Part shown: piece after piece, positions 34,417 through 45,439 of the stretch | Position numbering within the stretch: the first letter of the stretch is position 1 | Layout of the letters: every line of letters starts with the position of its first letter | Source of the DNA: Rhododendron vialii | Lineage: Eukaryota; Streptophyta; Magnoliopsida; Ericales; Ericaceae | Direction of reading: 5' to 3' | DNA: 64,000 nt | NCBI RefSeq assembly: GCF_030253575.1 | Contig: NC_080564.1 | Span: 6,182,501 to 6,246,500, forward strand | Program-made: the position numbers and the translations under genes | The notes under the pieces: model-generated | What the model was told of the DNA's origin: nothing | Database searches by the model: none | The model's input: the letters and a program-made list of their open reading frames with translations, nothing else

Positions 34417-37400
34417 TTACAGTTTGGTTGTAGGAGTTATGGTGGGAATAAGGGGTTGGACAGGATTAAGCCTTGGATTTGTAGACTCCACAACTTCAAT
34501 TTGTGTCAGGAAAAGAGCAGATACAGGCCGATGATCGGAGAACTTGCTCTCGCTGCGGAAATAGGAAAGTTGCTTCACACCTTTTCCATACCACAGAATC
34601 CTGTCACACCTGCCACCCCAAACAATGTCATCTTTTGGCTATTTTACTAGAGCTATATAAGCAACCAAGAAGATGAGGAAATACTAGTTCATTCTACCAT
34701 TTACAGCCTGTGTCATGCATACTACTCGTATGACTTGCAGATTAGGAACCTAATCTCATCAATACGCGAAGAGTTGTATCTAGAACACAACCTTAAGAAA
34801 GTGATAATATAACAATTAGCTGTGTTATATGGACTGTTCTGTTTGTATGAATTATCTGTGTCTCAATGGTAATGGGATCGGTCCCATATTTTAGTGAGAC
34901 ATTCACTTAGGAAGCATATTGACCATTCGAGTTTACCATGGAACTATGCATAAACACCATTTACCCAAGAAACAAAAAAAACTAAGGCATGTATGGTTAA
35001 CACTCGAATAAGGTGAATCTAACAGTTGGACACATATCGCATCTGATACATTTATCTAAATCTGTGTACCTCATGGAATTAGCATCATTCACAAAGGTCA
35101 TTGTTGAGAAACCATACCATGCTGGAGTCCGTTGCTTCTCTCCAGCTCTGCTTGGAAGACCACCTGAATACCGATTGCAATTTGATGAAGAATACTTGTA
35201 TGTAGGAGCAAACTTAATGTTACCCTCTTTCCAGCCTTGGAATACTCCACCATCTTGTATTTCCCTCTCCAGCTGATCAAACTCTTGAAGTGCTCTCCAA
35301 TCTTGCTTCTTTATCAGTTGCCTTGCTAAGTTGTCATCTACATATAGCCTGTAGTTGAGATCCCCAAACCAGAATATCTGACTGTTGCACCACATATTAA
35401 ACTATTAAAGTCCATCAGCGAAGGAGGATATTACGTTCACTTTGGTTAAGTTTATACTTCTTGTATGTTGTCTTTAGTCAATCTAGTCTCCATCCTTTTA
35501 TCAAATGATTCGAAATCTACACTGCTAGGGAGTTTTGTGTTCGCTCTTAGTTTCACATGTATAATGTATAGAGGTTGCAAGGAAAACTTACTCATGTCCT
35601 AATATGGTTAGAGGATGTGGACTACCACCATCTTGAGCTAATCGAGGGAAAGAAGTCCGTCTAAAAATCTCAGAGACTTGGTTATTCCTTCGCCCTTCAT
35701 CCCCAATCTTCTCACCAGAAGCCAAGTGAGCTGCAATGAAGCAAAAACTAGTTCCTTCAATTGACATGCTCACCGAAACTGATCCTTTGTTTCCCAAATA
35801 CCCCATGATACCACAAGCCACGGAACAAACCTTCACAGCCGACACTGAATACCGCCTGAGCAATTCCCTCTTCATCCACACACTTATGAAGACTCCAACC
35901 ATCTTCTTACTAGCCATGAGCTTGTACCTACTGCCCCTATCCGGTTGATCTCCTATTGGAGTGGCAATTCTGCTGCAAACACTGACTCTTCTTTCAGGGT
36001 CAGAAACTCTAGCATATTGGTAATTGTCATTCGTGATTGGTTTCAAGGGGCACCCGTATTTGTCGTTCAGTGTTTTTCCAATAAGTAGGTTCCAGTTTTT
36101 TGCTTCTGTTGGGTCTTCAGCTCCTATTACTGTTGTAGCTTTTAGAGGAACAATCTCTTGGAATCTGCAAAATGACTTAAGTTCTCCTGTTAACATATCT
36201 TGGATTCAGCTAGTACAACAAAATGTTTTGTTGACCAAAATTTTACTTACCCAAGAACATAAATGTCAGCAGCGTCCTTCAGATTTAGCCATTCATCCAC
36301 ATCTACAGCCAAACTTCCCACAGGAGATCTTCCAGCAACATTCCAAGTACCCACAAAGACTCTGGAATACGTTACAAAGCTATGGTAATTATTCAGAAAC
36401 CACCATAATTTTACTGATTACCTAACTCTCTTTTTGACAATATACGGTAAGCCCTCACCTTAATTCATTGGTGAATTCGCATCTATCATTCTCCATGGAC
36501 CGAACACAACTATTGTCTGGGCAATTGTCACCTTCGTCCCCACCCCAATCTGTGAGCAACCAAATTATACCAGAAAAACCACATAAGAAGATTCTCCGCA
36601 TCTATGTATATATATATCAGTTGGGGAGTTGATGAATTATACTTCTAGAAATGATCAATCAATTCAATTGATTTTTATAGCCAGACATGTCAAAATCCTA
36701 GTAGGCTAGTAAATACTCTAAAATCCCTCTGTCATGGCTACGTAGTACATGGGTATACTTGTAGAGTTGTAGGAAATCTTTCTCCGAACCAAACCAAACC
36801 GAACCTTAAGTCTCAATTAATTGGAGTCGGCTACATGAATCCGTGTTTTCTATTGAGCTCTATCGAGGGCATTGTGTTCCTAATATCCAGTAAGCCTAGA
36901 TCCTTGCGCACTACCACTTCTGAGGTCAATTTCGGTTTACCTCTCCCTTAGTGCTATTATCTACCGTAACAATATCACTCCTCCTAACTGCTGCGTCAAT
37001 GGGTCTATGGTAGACATAACCAAACCACCTTAGTCTATGTTCTACGGTAGACATGACCAAACCACCTTAGTCTATGTAGGAAATCTTTCTCCTGTTACAT
37101 GAATTCAATGGTAATTTTACATCGATGATATTTGAGCTCGTCCCACATCGGTTAACTATAACCAAAACTAATATGTGAGCCTAAGCGACCTCTCCCTCAT
37201 TGTCAATTGGTTTCGAGTTGGACGCTTTAACAGGGAAAAGCCGACTGTCCACACGAATGGTTTGGTTAGGATATACCACCATACCAGAGTCTACAGAGCA
37301 TACAAATTGAACCCAACCATACATATACTCAGATGATAGTTTCATTCATGTATGTAAAACGAATGAAAGTAAGAAGAAGAATTGTAAAAGAGAGAATACA

Positions 37401-37529
37401 TATAGAAAGAGATTATGTGATTAAACCTGCAACTTCACCCACATAAAATGGGTCAGATCTCTTGTCTTTCCTCTTCAACCACTGCCAAAAACTCCTGGGT
37501 GTTGACTTTTGGTTGATCTCGTTATCCAT
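34417..37529 (-). CDS. Inositol polyphosphate 5-phosphatase (plant 5PTase family)
   Basis: Removes the 5-phosphate from soluble inositol phosphates and/or phosphoinositides, ending IP3/PIP2 signals; substrate range cannot be read here. Exons on the minus strand: 37529-37427, 36549-36459, 36361-36251, 36164-35592, 35381-35118 and 34609-34417. Phases agree and give 444 codons. Domain landmarks in order: [15 protein letters not shown] and YVLGFQEIVPL at the N side, [19 protein letters not shown] in the middle, the catalytic WFGDLNYRL block, then [12 protein letters not shown], split exactly across the last intron, and SDHRPV near the C-terminus. Both signature motifs are intact. No transmembrane segment or SAC domain is seen. 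The first ATG precedes a basic [12 protein letters not shown] segment. It is shorter than the CVP2 type and could be 5PTase9-like, which is a guess from length and the [13 protein letters not shown] segment. It converges with ABCB copy B. Confidence 0.92.
36785..37090 (-). mobile_element. LINE (RTE-like) 3' end in intron 1 of the 5-phosphatase
   Basis: The minus strand encodes [20 protein letters not shown] followed by a degenerate tail with several stops, the C-terminal signature of plant RTE-type reverse transcriptases. It includes a 37-bp tandem duplication (from 37009 and 37046). It is in the same orientation as the host gene. Confidence 0.75.
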
Positions 37530-37799
37530 AAATTGGTATTGGTCTGAAGAGAGATACAGCCCATGCCACACCTACAGACCGATGCAGTAGTAGAAATAGT
37601 GTGTGGGTGTTATTTGACATTCCATAGATGGAAGCTGCATATACCCAACCATGGTTACAATGCTCATTTCTTAGTGCAGGTTTTTTCTGTAAAGGCTCAT
37701 CGTGTTAATCGCCTTTGTACAAGAAAAGACTAGGCTATATATATGAGGCAAAGAATTTAGCACTGATTACAGTTCACACGACTATACCCAAGATTATTA

Positions 37800-38082
37800 C
37801 GGTTGGTTGGTGAGTTTGCTCCACTTACAATTGACCAGGTTCGATTTTTAGGATTAAGCCACAAGAAAGTAATTTTCTGTTAATTGTCTAGTTCCGGCGT
37901 GGATGGCCCACCCTAACCGATGAGAGAGAAAGAGAGCGCGCGCCAAGGTTAGAATGGTTAGTTAGTAGGTTTTCTCCCTACACAATTGACTAAGATTCAA
38001 TTCTTGGAGTTAGGCCACAAGAAATTAATTTTTTGTTAATTAATTACCTAGTTTCGGCGTGAATAGGCCACCCTTAACCGGA
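37800..38082 (+). mobile_element. Two adjacent SINE-like repeats
   Basis: Segments 37800-37925 and 37956-38082 align with each other: GGTTRGTTRGT start, CAATTGACYARG with a B-box-like GGTTCGATT, GCCACAAGAAA, then a CGGCGTG..GGCCACCC block. The tRNA-like head suggests a SINE, inserted twice or tandemly duplicated. Confidence 0.6.
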
Positions 38083-40897
38083 GGGAAGAGAGGGGTCAAA
38101 GGTGGTTGTAGCTTTTGAGTAGCTTGTATCTTTTTTAATGGTGTCAATTTATTCTCTAGTTAGTAGAGGAAGGAAAGTGGAAAAAGTTATGGTCTCCAAG
38201 TAAGGTTCCATGATTTGGTTGATCATTGATATTGCTTTTTTGGTGGTGCTCATCACGTTCTTCTCCTGTGATTTTTCTTGAAATTGTCTATTACTCTCCT
38301 GTGACAAGTCTTACAAAAAGAGAAAAAGTAGGTGAATGGAGGGTTTCAACGAAGTGGTCCACCATAGTCTATAGAGAGATTTCTAGATAAACCCCTTCTT
38401 CTTTTTTTAAGGAAACATAAACATATTAAACATGTATATTAACAACGAAACAAATACAAATGACAGAAAAGGTCTTAGTACAAGAAAAAAAACAAAGGGA
38501 AAAACAGAAAAAACCAGCTCCGGTTTGTCTGGAGAGATTTCTCGATAAACTATGCTGCTGCAAGTTTGGCAAGTTGGGTTATCTATCACGAGTCATAAGT
38601 TAGGAAACTCATCCAAAAAAATGGATCTAACCGCACTTCGCGCTTCGCGTTCCTTATGTCTTTTGGTCCGCCACCAGAACTTGGTTGAACCATCAAGATA
38701 CATGGTAGTTGTCCTCAGGCGTAATCCGACAAAGCCGCTCTGCAATGAATGTGGATGTGTTTTTGTATGCGCACTTATTTGCGGTGCTAAAATGATTGGG
38801 GGTGGAAACCCATCACAGTAAAGAACGGCCTAGATTTGATCACATGATGTGGTCCACTGGACTGAATACCAAGAGCAGCTATAATATTCAGACACATAAA
38901 TAACCCATCAAAACCAGTAGCTTTCATAGGTTGTGACATTCTAACCAGTGGGTTGAGATTTTATATTGGGAGATATATATCAACCTCAATGCCATAATGA
39001 AGGGTCTGTACTGTGTACCCTCCGCCCTTCTTTGCTTCAATCTGGGTCGTTGATTCAGTTAGGTCTCGTTCCACTAATGTTTTTATTTTTTAAATACTTA
39101 TTTTTTATTTTACGAGACAAATCATTCTCTCACAACATATCACCGAACATGGCCTTACCCAAATTCTCTCCACCCCTGCAATTGTATACATCCTACTATA
39201 TATTTTGGCCGTCCTTTTTGCTGGGTCGGAATTTTTAAAGTCAATCATTTGGGTGGGGATCATTTTTGACCCTAATATAAGTAAGTTAAGTATTTGGCAA
39301 TGAAATTTCTAGATTTGCCACTCAACTTATTATAATGCAAAAAAACATTAGTCTATACAAATATTGCTTGGCGTCTCCATATTCATGTCCTTTTCACCAT
39401 TCCATGTCATGAAGCATCTATTTTGAAATACTCAAGATGCAGAATTTTCTGTGACGAAAATCCTAGTGTCTCTGTGTCGAGGAATTTTGCAGCCGTTAGA
39501 TTTAAAAAATATTAAAAAGAATCACACAATTAATTCAATGGCCGGAAAACTTCTCGACACAGAGGCACAAAAATTTTCGAGATAGAGTGGATCGGACCCC
39601 AAATATATGTTCAAATATCCATGAGGAAATTCGCATGACGTGCATAGGATAGGGGCGGACCCACCTTGAGGCATTAAAAAAAAATTCCCGATTTTATTTG
39701 TATATATATTATATATGCTATTTTGTGTAAGTTGATAAAGTTTGGCTCAGTGGTAAGAGATAGACCATGGTAAAGGAATGATGCAAGTTCGAGTCCCACT
39801 AGGCCACTCCCCTAACTTTTTTTGGTTATTTTCAAAATCCAACTCTTTCACAACCAAGGTTTGCCCCACTCCCCAACATCTCCAATCATTTGTGTAGTAC
39901 TCAATATGAATTTGCACGTTGTATTTATACATTTTTAGTTCCCGAAACTTGTACTTATAGAGTTAATAATAGAAAAATAGATGATGAACATGTGATAATT
40001 TTGTTTTAACGCATATAATCGAAGTGTGCTTGCTCAAGTAGCTTGCTATTAAAATACATATATACTTTAAAATTATTGCATTATCATGAATGCTAATTAA
40101 AATTATTTGGGTGTGAATGTGCTTAACTATAACTCATATAATATGACGTTACAAAGAAAATTAGTGTTTCCACTATATCGAATTCTTGGATCCGCCACTG
40201 TATAGGATACAGATCCTATCACCATTTGTCCGGATTCACGTATTATATGTAGCAATCTGAACTTTTTTTATAAAAAGATTGACAACCAAAGTCAGACTTT
40301 TCAACCCATAATGATTCTGTCAGAGAATTGAGAATCATTGGTTGAGATCTTTACTGTATGTAGATTGTTCGTCTACTGAAATGAATATGTCCATTGTTCT
40401 TCGGCTAGTACGTTGCATTATTACTCTTTAGCTTATGTTAAGATGCGGTGTTTTTCGGTGGGAATAGGAATTTGATTGATTCCTAGTAATTCAGTACCGG
40501 AGTAATTCTATTGTAATATTTAGAATAATTCAGTAATCCTTATCTAGGAATTAATTATTTGGAGAAAATGTACTATAGTCAAACATCTATTTTCTTGCCA
40601 AGGGAATGCGAGGAATTAGATTCTTACTAGTTTGAGAATATAATTCCTGATTGAATGCATCAAGTCAGTTCGAAAAGTAGAAATGATCTTAAAAACATAA
40701 CATCACATTCTCATTTCTCTTTAAGATTACCGTCCAAATTTTAACTAGGGACCGTTACAAGTGGTTACGCAATCTCAACTTTCAACAGATCATAACATTA
40801 CCTAAAGGCCAAAAGACATTACCAACGAAAAAGGTAACATCCAAAATTGCATTGCCTGCTCCAGCTGAACAATGAAGGCAATCTGCTTCTATTCGCC
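38083..40897. other. Intergenic, repeats only
   Basis: No supported gene. It contains a foldback of about 125 bp (39455-39580, arms around CTCTGTGTCGAG), a tRNA-derived SINE head at 39738, and an open frame at 38552-38821 of unknown origin without splice or family support. Confidence 0.55.
39735..39950 (+). mobile_element. tRNA-derived SINE
   Basis: A-box TGGCTCAGTGGTAAGAG at 39745 and B-box AGTTCGAGTCC at about 39786 are correctly spaced for an internal Pol III promoter. No acceptor stem can be formed, so it is SINE-like rather than a tRNA gene. Confidence 0.5.
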
Positions 40898-41368
40898 TCA
40901 TCTATCTGAAACCAATTGCTGCCTGAACATGGCAATGAATGCCTCCACTCTCTCATTCAGCTCCTCCTTCGACAGCTGATCCGCAGTCGATTTGGCAGCA
41001 GCACTAATACTGTTGCCTCCGCCACTCCTAGGTACCATTGAAAAACGACCGCTGTCGCTGCCATAGTCATCTGCTGCCAGCAACCTCCTCCTACATTGTT
41101 TCCTTCCCTTCCCCATCTCATAATTAGTAGTATTGTCTTGTACTTGGCTACTGTTTTCTTCGTGAATGGCTGAAACTTTAGCCGATGTGGAGGTGAAGAG
41201 GATGGCTAAGAGCAAGAGGTTTAGTGCGAGGAAGACCCACACGCGCCACTGCTCCACCAATGACACCACCGCGGCACGTTGCAAGCACGCCGCCACAACA
41301 AGTGTACTACTTCCGGCCGCGAACCACACCGCGTGTAGGTGGTGATCATCTTCTTTCTTCTTCTCCAT
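40898..41368 (-). CDS. Small DUF4408/DUF761-type membrane protein
   Basis: Single-exon frame of 156 codons. Residues about 13-33 and 37-60 are hydrophobic. The second segment (VEQWRVWVFLALNLLLLAILF) fits the N-terminal DUF4408 helix, so the protein is probably membrane-anchored. A Ser/Asn-rich variable middle with a basic RKQCRRRLL patch follows. The C-terminus ends with the LSKEELNERVEAFIAMFRQQL motif typical of DUF761 (cotton-fibre-expressed) proteins. Biochemical function is unknown; some family members respond to stress or pathogens. A TATA box lies 75 bases upstream of the start, giving a short leader. No neighbour is functionally linked. Confidence 0.85.
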   Translation of the reverse strand: MEKKKEDDHHLHAVWFAAGSSTLVVAACLQRAAVVSLVEQWRVWVFLALNLLLLAILFTSTSAKVSAIHEENSSQVQDNTTNYEMGKGRKQCRRRLLAADDYGSDSGRFSMVPRSGGGNSISAAAKSTADQLSKEELNERVEAFIAMFRQQLVSDR

Positions 41369-41442
41369 GTTAATTTTGCTACGTTTATGTTTATTTGTAT
41401 CCTTTGGATTAACTTTCTCGATCTCTCTCTATGAATATAGCC

Positions 41443-41453
41443 TATATATATAG
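41443..41453 (-). promoter_or_regulatory. TATA box of the DUF4408 gene
   Basis: Minus-strand TATATATATAG about 75-85 bases upstream of the ATG at 41368, in the expected place for transcription starting near 41415. Confidence 0.5.
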
Positions 41454-41499
41454 GGAATGAGATGGGAGATTTTAAGGCTTGAAATGAATTTCTAGTCAC

Positions 41500-42316
41500 G
41501 ATGAATATATTGGCATGCCATAAAAGACAGTGCTCCAGTACTCCAGTAGAAAAAGAGAGTCGAGGTTTGTCATTTTGTTGGGGAGATCAGATCATATATA
41601 TGGATCTTTTGCAAGCTGTAAAAGTTTTGGCCTGGTGAGGTTGCGGGCGCTGGAGGAGACAACAAGACATTCTCGCCAGCACCTTTGCAGTACCCTATCA
41701 TTGCTTCCTACGTCCAACTTTTATACATATATACTACTACATGTATGTATATACATAATCGGATGTTCGGGTCTACTCACATCTCGACTAATTCCGGCCT
41801 TCTGGGATCCTAAGTTCTATTCTCTTATTTTCATTTTGACAGAAGTGAAATGAATTCAATATTCTATTTTCATTTTTTTATTCATCATTCGGGTTGATGA
41901 ACTAAACCAAATAGTTATATGAGTGAAAGAAAATGACTTATAAATTCGCAGTAAAAAAAAATTAAGTGATAGAATAAGTACAATCAGAAATCACAAATAA
42001 ATAATTCAAAAATTGAAACAAAAAATGACTGCAAAAATAAATGTTATTTAGAATAATAAAAAATTATCTCCAACCCTTAATTTAGATTCTTACGAATAAA
42101 GATCAACAAAAAAAATGTTAGAAAGAAGGGAGAAACTAAAATTTACACATAAAGATCAAGAAGTCTTAAGATTAAGAGTTCAATTTACTTAAATCACTGT
42201 AATCGTATTTTCTTTGAAGACCTAGTTTTTTTTTTTCAAAATTTTAGGAGTATTATTGATGATAAACCAACAGGACAACTTCAAAAAAACGTATCCATCC
42301 CTTAACCAAGGATTGA
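41500..42316. other. Intergenic, no gene seen
   Basis: AT-rich with A-runs. A short frame at 41530-41853 is unsupported. Confidence 0.55.
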
Positions 42317-42451
42317 GGGAAAATGATGGCTCAAGACGTGTTTTGATAATAATATTACCCCGCCAAGGATATGCTGAGAATATTTATTAATGCTAAAAGT
42401 ATTTTTGATAGGTATTAATTATCAAAACATGTTCTTAACCGTCATTTTCTC
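42317..42451. mobile_element. 135-bp MITE with perfect 9-bp target duplication
   Basis: Terminal inverted repeats of about 40 bases (GGGAAAATGATGG.. and complement, with TTTTGATAAT). Flanked by AAGGATTGA on both sides (42308-42316 and 42452-42460). Confidence 0.85.
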
Positions 42452-42584
42452 AAGGATTGAATAGCCACAAAGGTAGATAGGATTCTCAAAGTGGAAACAG
42501 TTCGGGCTCCTGAGCTCAAAAGGAGGAATGATTCTCAAGGGAAGGGCCCTTATTAATTGGGCTGAGTTGGGCTTTTAATAGGTT

Positions 42585-42717
42585 AGAGAAAATGACGGCC
42601 AAGGACGTGTTTTGATAATTAATACCCTCCAAGGACATGCTAAGAACAATTATTAATGCTGAAAATATCATTGATGGATATTAATTATCAAAACATGTCC
42701 TTGACCGTTATTTTCCC
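42585..42717. mobile_element. Second copy of the 135-bp MITE
   Basis: 133 bp, clearly the same sequence as 42317-42451, with GAGAAAATGACGG and complementary CCGTTATTTTCCC ends. It lies 134 bp from the first copy in the same orientation. No target-site duplication is evident. Confidence 0.8.
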
Positions 42718-43494
42718 ATATTGTGTATTGAGATTTAAGACAAAATATTCGAACCCCACTAGAAGGTACGGTGCCTCAGAGGCACTTAATAATCTCTTGC
42801 CCCAAAACGCAAACCGAGACCCGCTATAATCTTTCTCCAAATACAAAATAGTCTCCACGTGTAATTATAAATACCTGTAATGTGATTGTTGCTTTTTAAA
42901 AAAATTGAATTTGTAACAAACAGATGTGACTACTAAAGATAAGAATATGTCACAAAAATATTTAGCAGATTTGCTACAGTATGGATTGAAAATGACCTCA
43001 TATCAAATTCGAATCTCAAAACTTAAAAGACAGACTTGAACGTTCTCCACCAGTATTTGTCATTCGCTCTAGTACAAATTTAGAATGACATCTTATCAAA
43101 TTCGAATTTTGAAACTCAAAGAAAAAAAAGCTTCAAACTAAAAAAAATCATCCGCCGACATTAACAAACATTAGCAGTCTTATTCTTGATTGTCGGTCTC
43201 AAATTGCCGGCCCTAACACGCAGTTACACTCATTTACTCATTTACATGAGTTGGTCTTTTGTGAGTGTGTACACAAGTTTGTGTGTGCACAAGTGCCTTT
43301 CATCTAAAGAAACGCCTAAAATAAACATGTCACGTCACGTCATCTGCCACTAGGTTATTAGTCAAATATGTAAATATCTATAAATAAATAAAAATATGAC
43401 ATAGCATAATTTGCAGGAGACTAGTTAACATATTAGTCCAAACGAGATAAATAACTCGTAGTTACGAGCAAACAAGGAAAAGAGAGAGAGAAAC
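42718..43494. other. Intergenic, no gene seen
   Basis: Non-coding sequence with a repeated phrase (CAAATTCGAATYT near 43003 and 43100). Confidence 0.5.
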
Positions 43495-43970
43495 TCAGGA
43501 ATATTATTGATGAAAAAACTAAGGCAAAACGTTAGGTTTACAACCCTTTTATAGGGTGGACCCGAAACCCTATTAATAATAAGCTGAAACATAAAAAATC
43601 CCAAAATTTGGATCTTTTCCTAAAATTGAATACGAGAAAGAAAAACAAGACTTTTCCAAAAAAGAACCCATTATAAAGGAATTACGGTACAAGAGTTATT
43701 ATCGAAATAAAACTTTCATAAAACGGCAAAAACGTAAATTGAAGGCTTAAACGAAGGAATTATGCCCAAAAACACCATCAATCACAAGCCTAGGGTGGTG
43801 AGTATTGACCGGAACGCGAAAATAAGTCAACCCACCAAGTTTAGGCCTATTCCGAGCTCGTTCGAATTTTGCCAAATTGGATAATCAAAAATTTAATATC
43901 GTTTGGACTTCCAAGGCTTGGCACGGTCCAAATGATCATGGAATTAGATCTACACGTGTTCTACTCAAAA
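43495..43970. repeat. Dispersed repeat R1, copy 2
   Basis: Collinear with 22855-23300, with shared ACCCGAAACCCTA, GAAAAACAAGACTTTTCC and AAAACGGCAAAAACGTAAATT blocks. Includes a TTTTATAGGG TATA-like complement near 43545. Probably part of a retroelement. Confidence 0.7.
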
Positions 43971-44511
43971 TTGCTTAATGTTTGGGTTCGAATCGTTATA
44001 GGTGTGTAAATTTTTTCAGAACCTAGCTAAATCCGAATTTCGCATCTAAATTTGCTCCGATAATATACTTATAAATGTCGGATCAAAATAATTGTTGATG
44101 ACGATAAGATAAGTATCTTGAGGTGATCTAAAATACAGTTCGAATTTTGATGTTTCGGCGGATTGAAATGGGTGGAGTGCACTCCTCGAGAGAAGCTATG
44201 TCCAAAGCAGAAGAAAGATTTTGGCGGGCCCTCAGTGTTTCTATGTTAGGCAGGTGGCGCTACTCCATTGAAAACGCCGTGGTCCCTCCTCCCACGAGCT
44301 CAGGTTCCGGTCGAGGAAAGTTGGCGTTACTATCTCAAACCCTTTATTTTTTGCAGTCAAAAAACCGCGCCTTTTCTTTTTAGTTGTTTAGACTCTTTGA
44401 TCAAATTAATAAGTAAATCATCAACGATTAGTTTAGGAGTACTACTTCTGTACAACATCTTTGTGCGTGTGCAAATCTAATCTCTATATACGTTTTTCAC
44501 ACCAAGCAAAT

Positions 44512-44746
44512 GGGAAATTTTTCGGTGCCGGGTGGACACGGTCACATGGTGCTCGTGCGCGCATCCCAGACGTCTAAACGTATTTTGGACGGCCCAAATT
44601 TGTTTGGATAATATTTTAGTACAGAATTTCCAAAACACCTCCTCAATCCCAAACAAATTTGGGCCGTCTAAAACACATTTGCAAGGCCGAGATGCGTGCA
44701 CGGGCACCACGTGACTGTTCCCGCCCAGCATTGAAAATTTTTCTCC
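44512..44746. mobile_element. MULE-like MITE, G-box family, copy 2
   Basis: 235 bp with arms of about 90 bases. GGTGCCGGGTGGACACGG and GACGGCCCAAATTTGTTT occur as inverted copies. Right arm contains CACGTG. Flanked by CAAGCAAAT (44503-44511) and CAAACAAAT (44747-44755), a 9-bp target duplication with one mismatch. Confidence 0.85.
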
Positions 44747-45236
44747 CAAACAAATAGATAGTAGTACTAATTTATTATTATGATTCAGCTATCTGGTAAG
44801 TTACACGAATCCGATTAATTTTGGAATCAATCTCAACATTCATCAGCATAGTTTAATGGGGTGTGTTCTGCTAATTAAAATAAGTTTTTATTTTTCAAAT
44901 AAGTACTTATTTTTGAATTAAATGTGATGCAATTATGAAAGAATGACATATTTGGTAAAACGAAAAATAAGAATGTTAACGGAACGGAATATACACCAGA
45001 GACACACTCATAACAGGGAACAAAAAAATACGCGTGCTATTCTCTAAAATTAATTTTACCATGTTCTTCAATCAAAGGTGGAGTACAAAGTAGTAGTACG
45101 TAATCAAAAGCATGGTAAGATTTCTGGACTATGGTACAGGTTGGGTGAAACAGACAGACTCTATGGTTCTATGTAGCTGTACAAAGTGGAGTTGAGTGGT
45201 ACTTTGTCATTTCTATATTGAGACTTGACTCGAGAG

Positions 45237-45244
45237 TATAAATA
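45237..45244 (+). promoter_or_regulatory. TATA box of the DUF1336 gene
   Basis: TATAAATA 196 bases upstream of the ATG. Confidence 0.55.
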
Positions 45245-45412
45245 GAAAGGACAAAGTGGGGGCTCCTAATTTAAGCCGGAGACAGTGGGCATTGAATTCA
45301 GCTTAGGTAGGGAGAGTAGTTGCCGCGTTTCCTGATTTTCCAACTCCAAAGAAAATGCTTTTTACTACTTTACTCCCTACATACATCGATCTCCATTCCC
45401 ACAGGAGCTAGT

Positions 45413-45427
45413 ATGAGTGAAGTGTGA
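45413..45427 (+). other. Short upstream ORF in the DUF1336 leader
   Basis: ATG AGT GAA GTG TGA, four codons, ends 12 bases before the main start codon. If transcription begins near the TATA box this uORF is in the leader and could lower translation. Confidence 0.4.
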
Positions 45428-45439
45428 GAGAGAGAGGGA

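Larger units (their letters stand above)
23290..34977. repeat. Segmental duplication unit B
   Basis: Paralogue of 5900-16769. It differs by large insertions (about 23500-24900 in the promoter, 26280-26593, 27765-27990, 33150-33840) and deletions of exon 5 and of the exon 6/7 region. At its right end it runs without a break into the complete 5-phosphatase gene, so this is the ancestral junction and unit A is the side with the truncated end. Confidence 0.85.

Noticed and set aside
37120-37270. Second retroelement LTR suggested by GTCCCACATCGG
   Set aside because: No partner repeat or borders could be found; too little for a call.
38552-38821. 89-codon open frame
   Set aside because: No recognisable domain and no supporting exon structure.
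39738-39812. Possible tRNA gene
   Set aside because: A and B boxes are present but no acceptor stem or full cloverleaf can be formed; treated as a tRNA-derived SINE.
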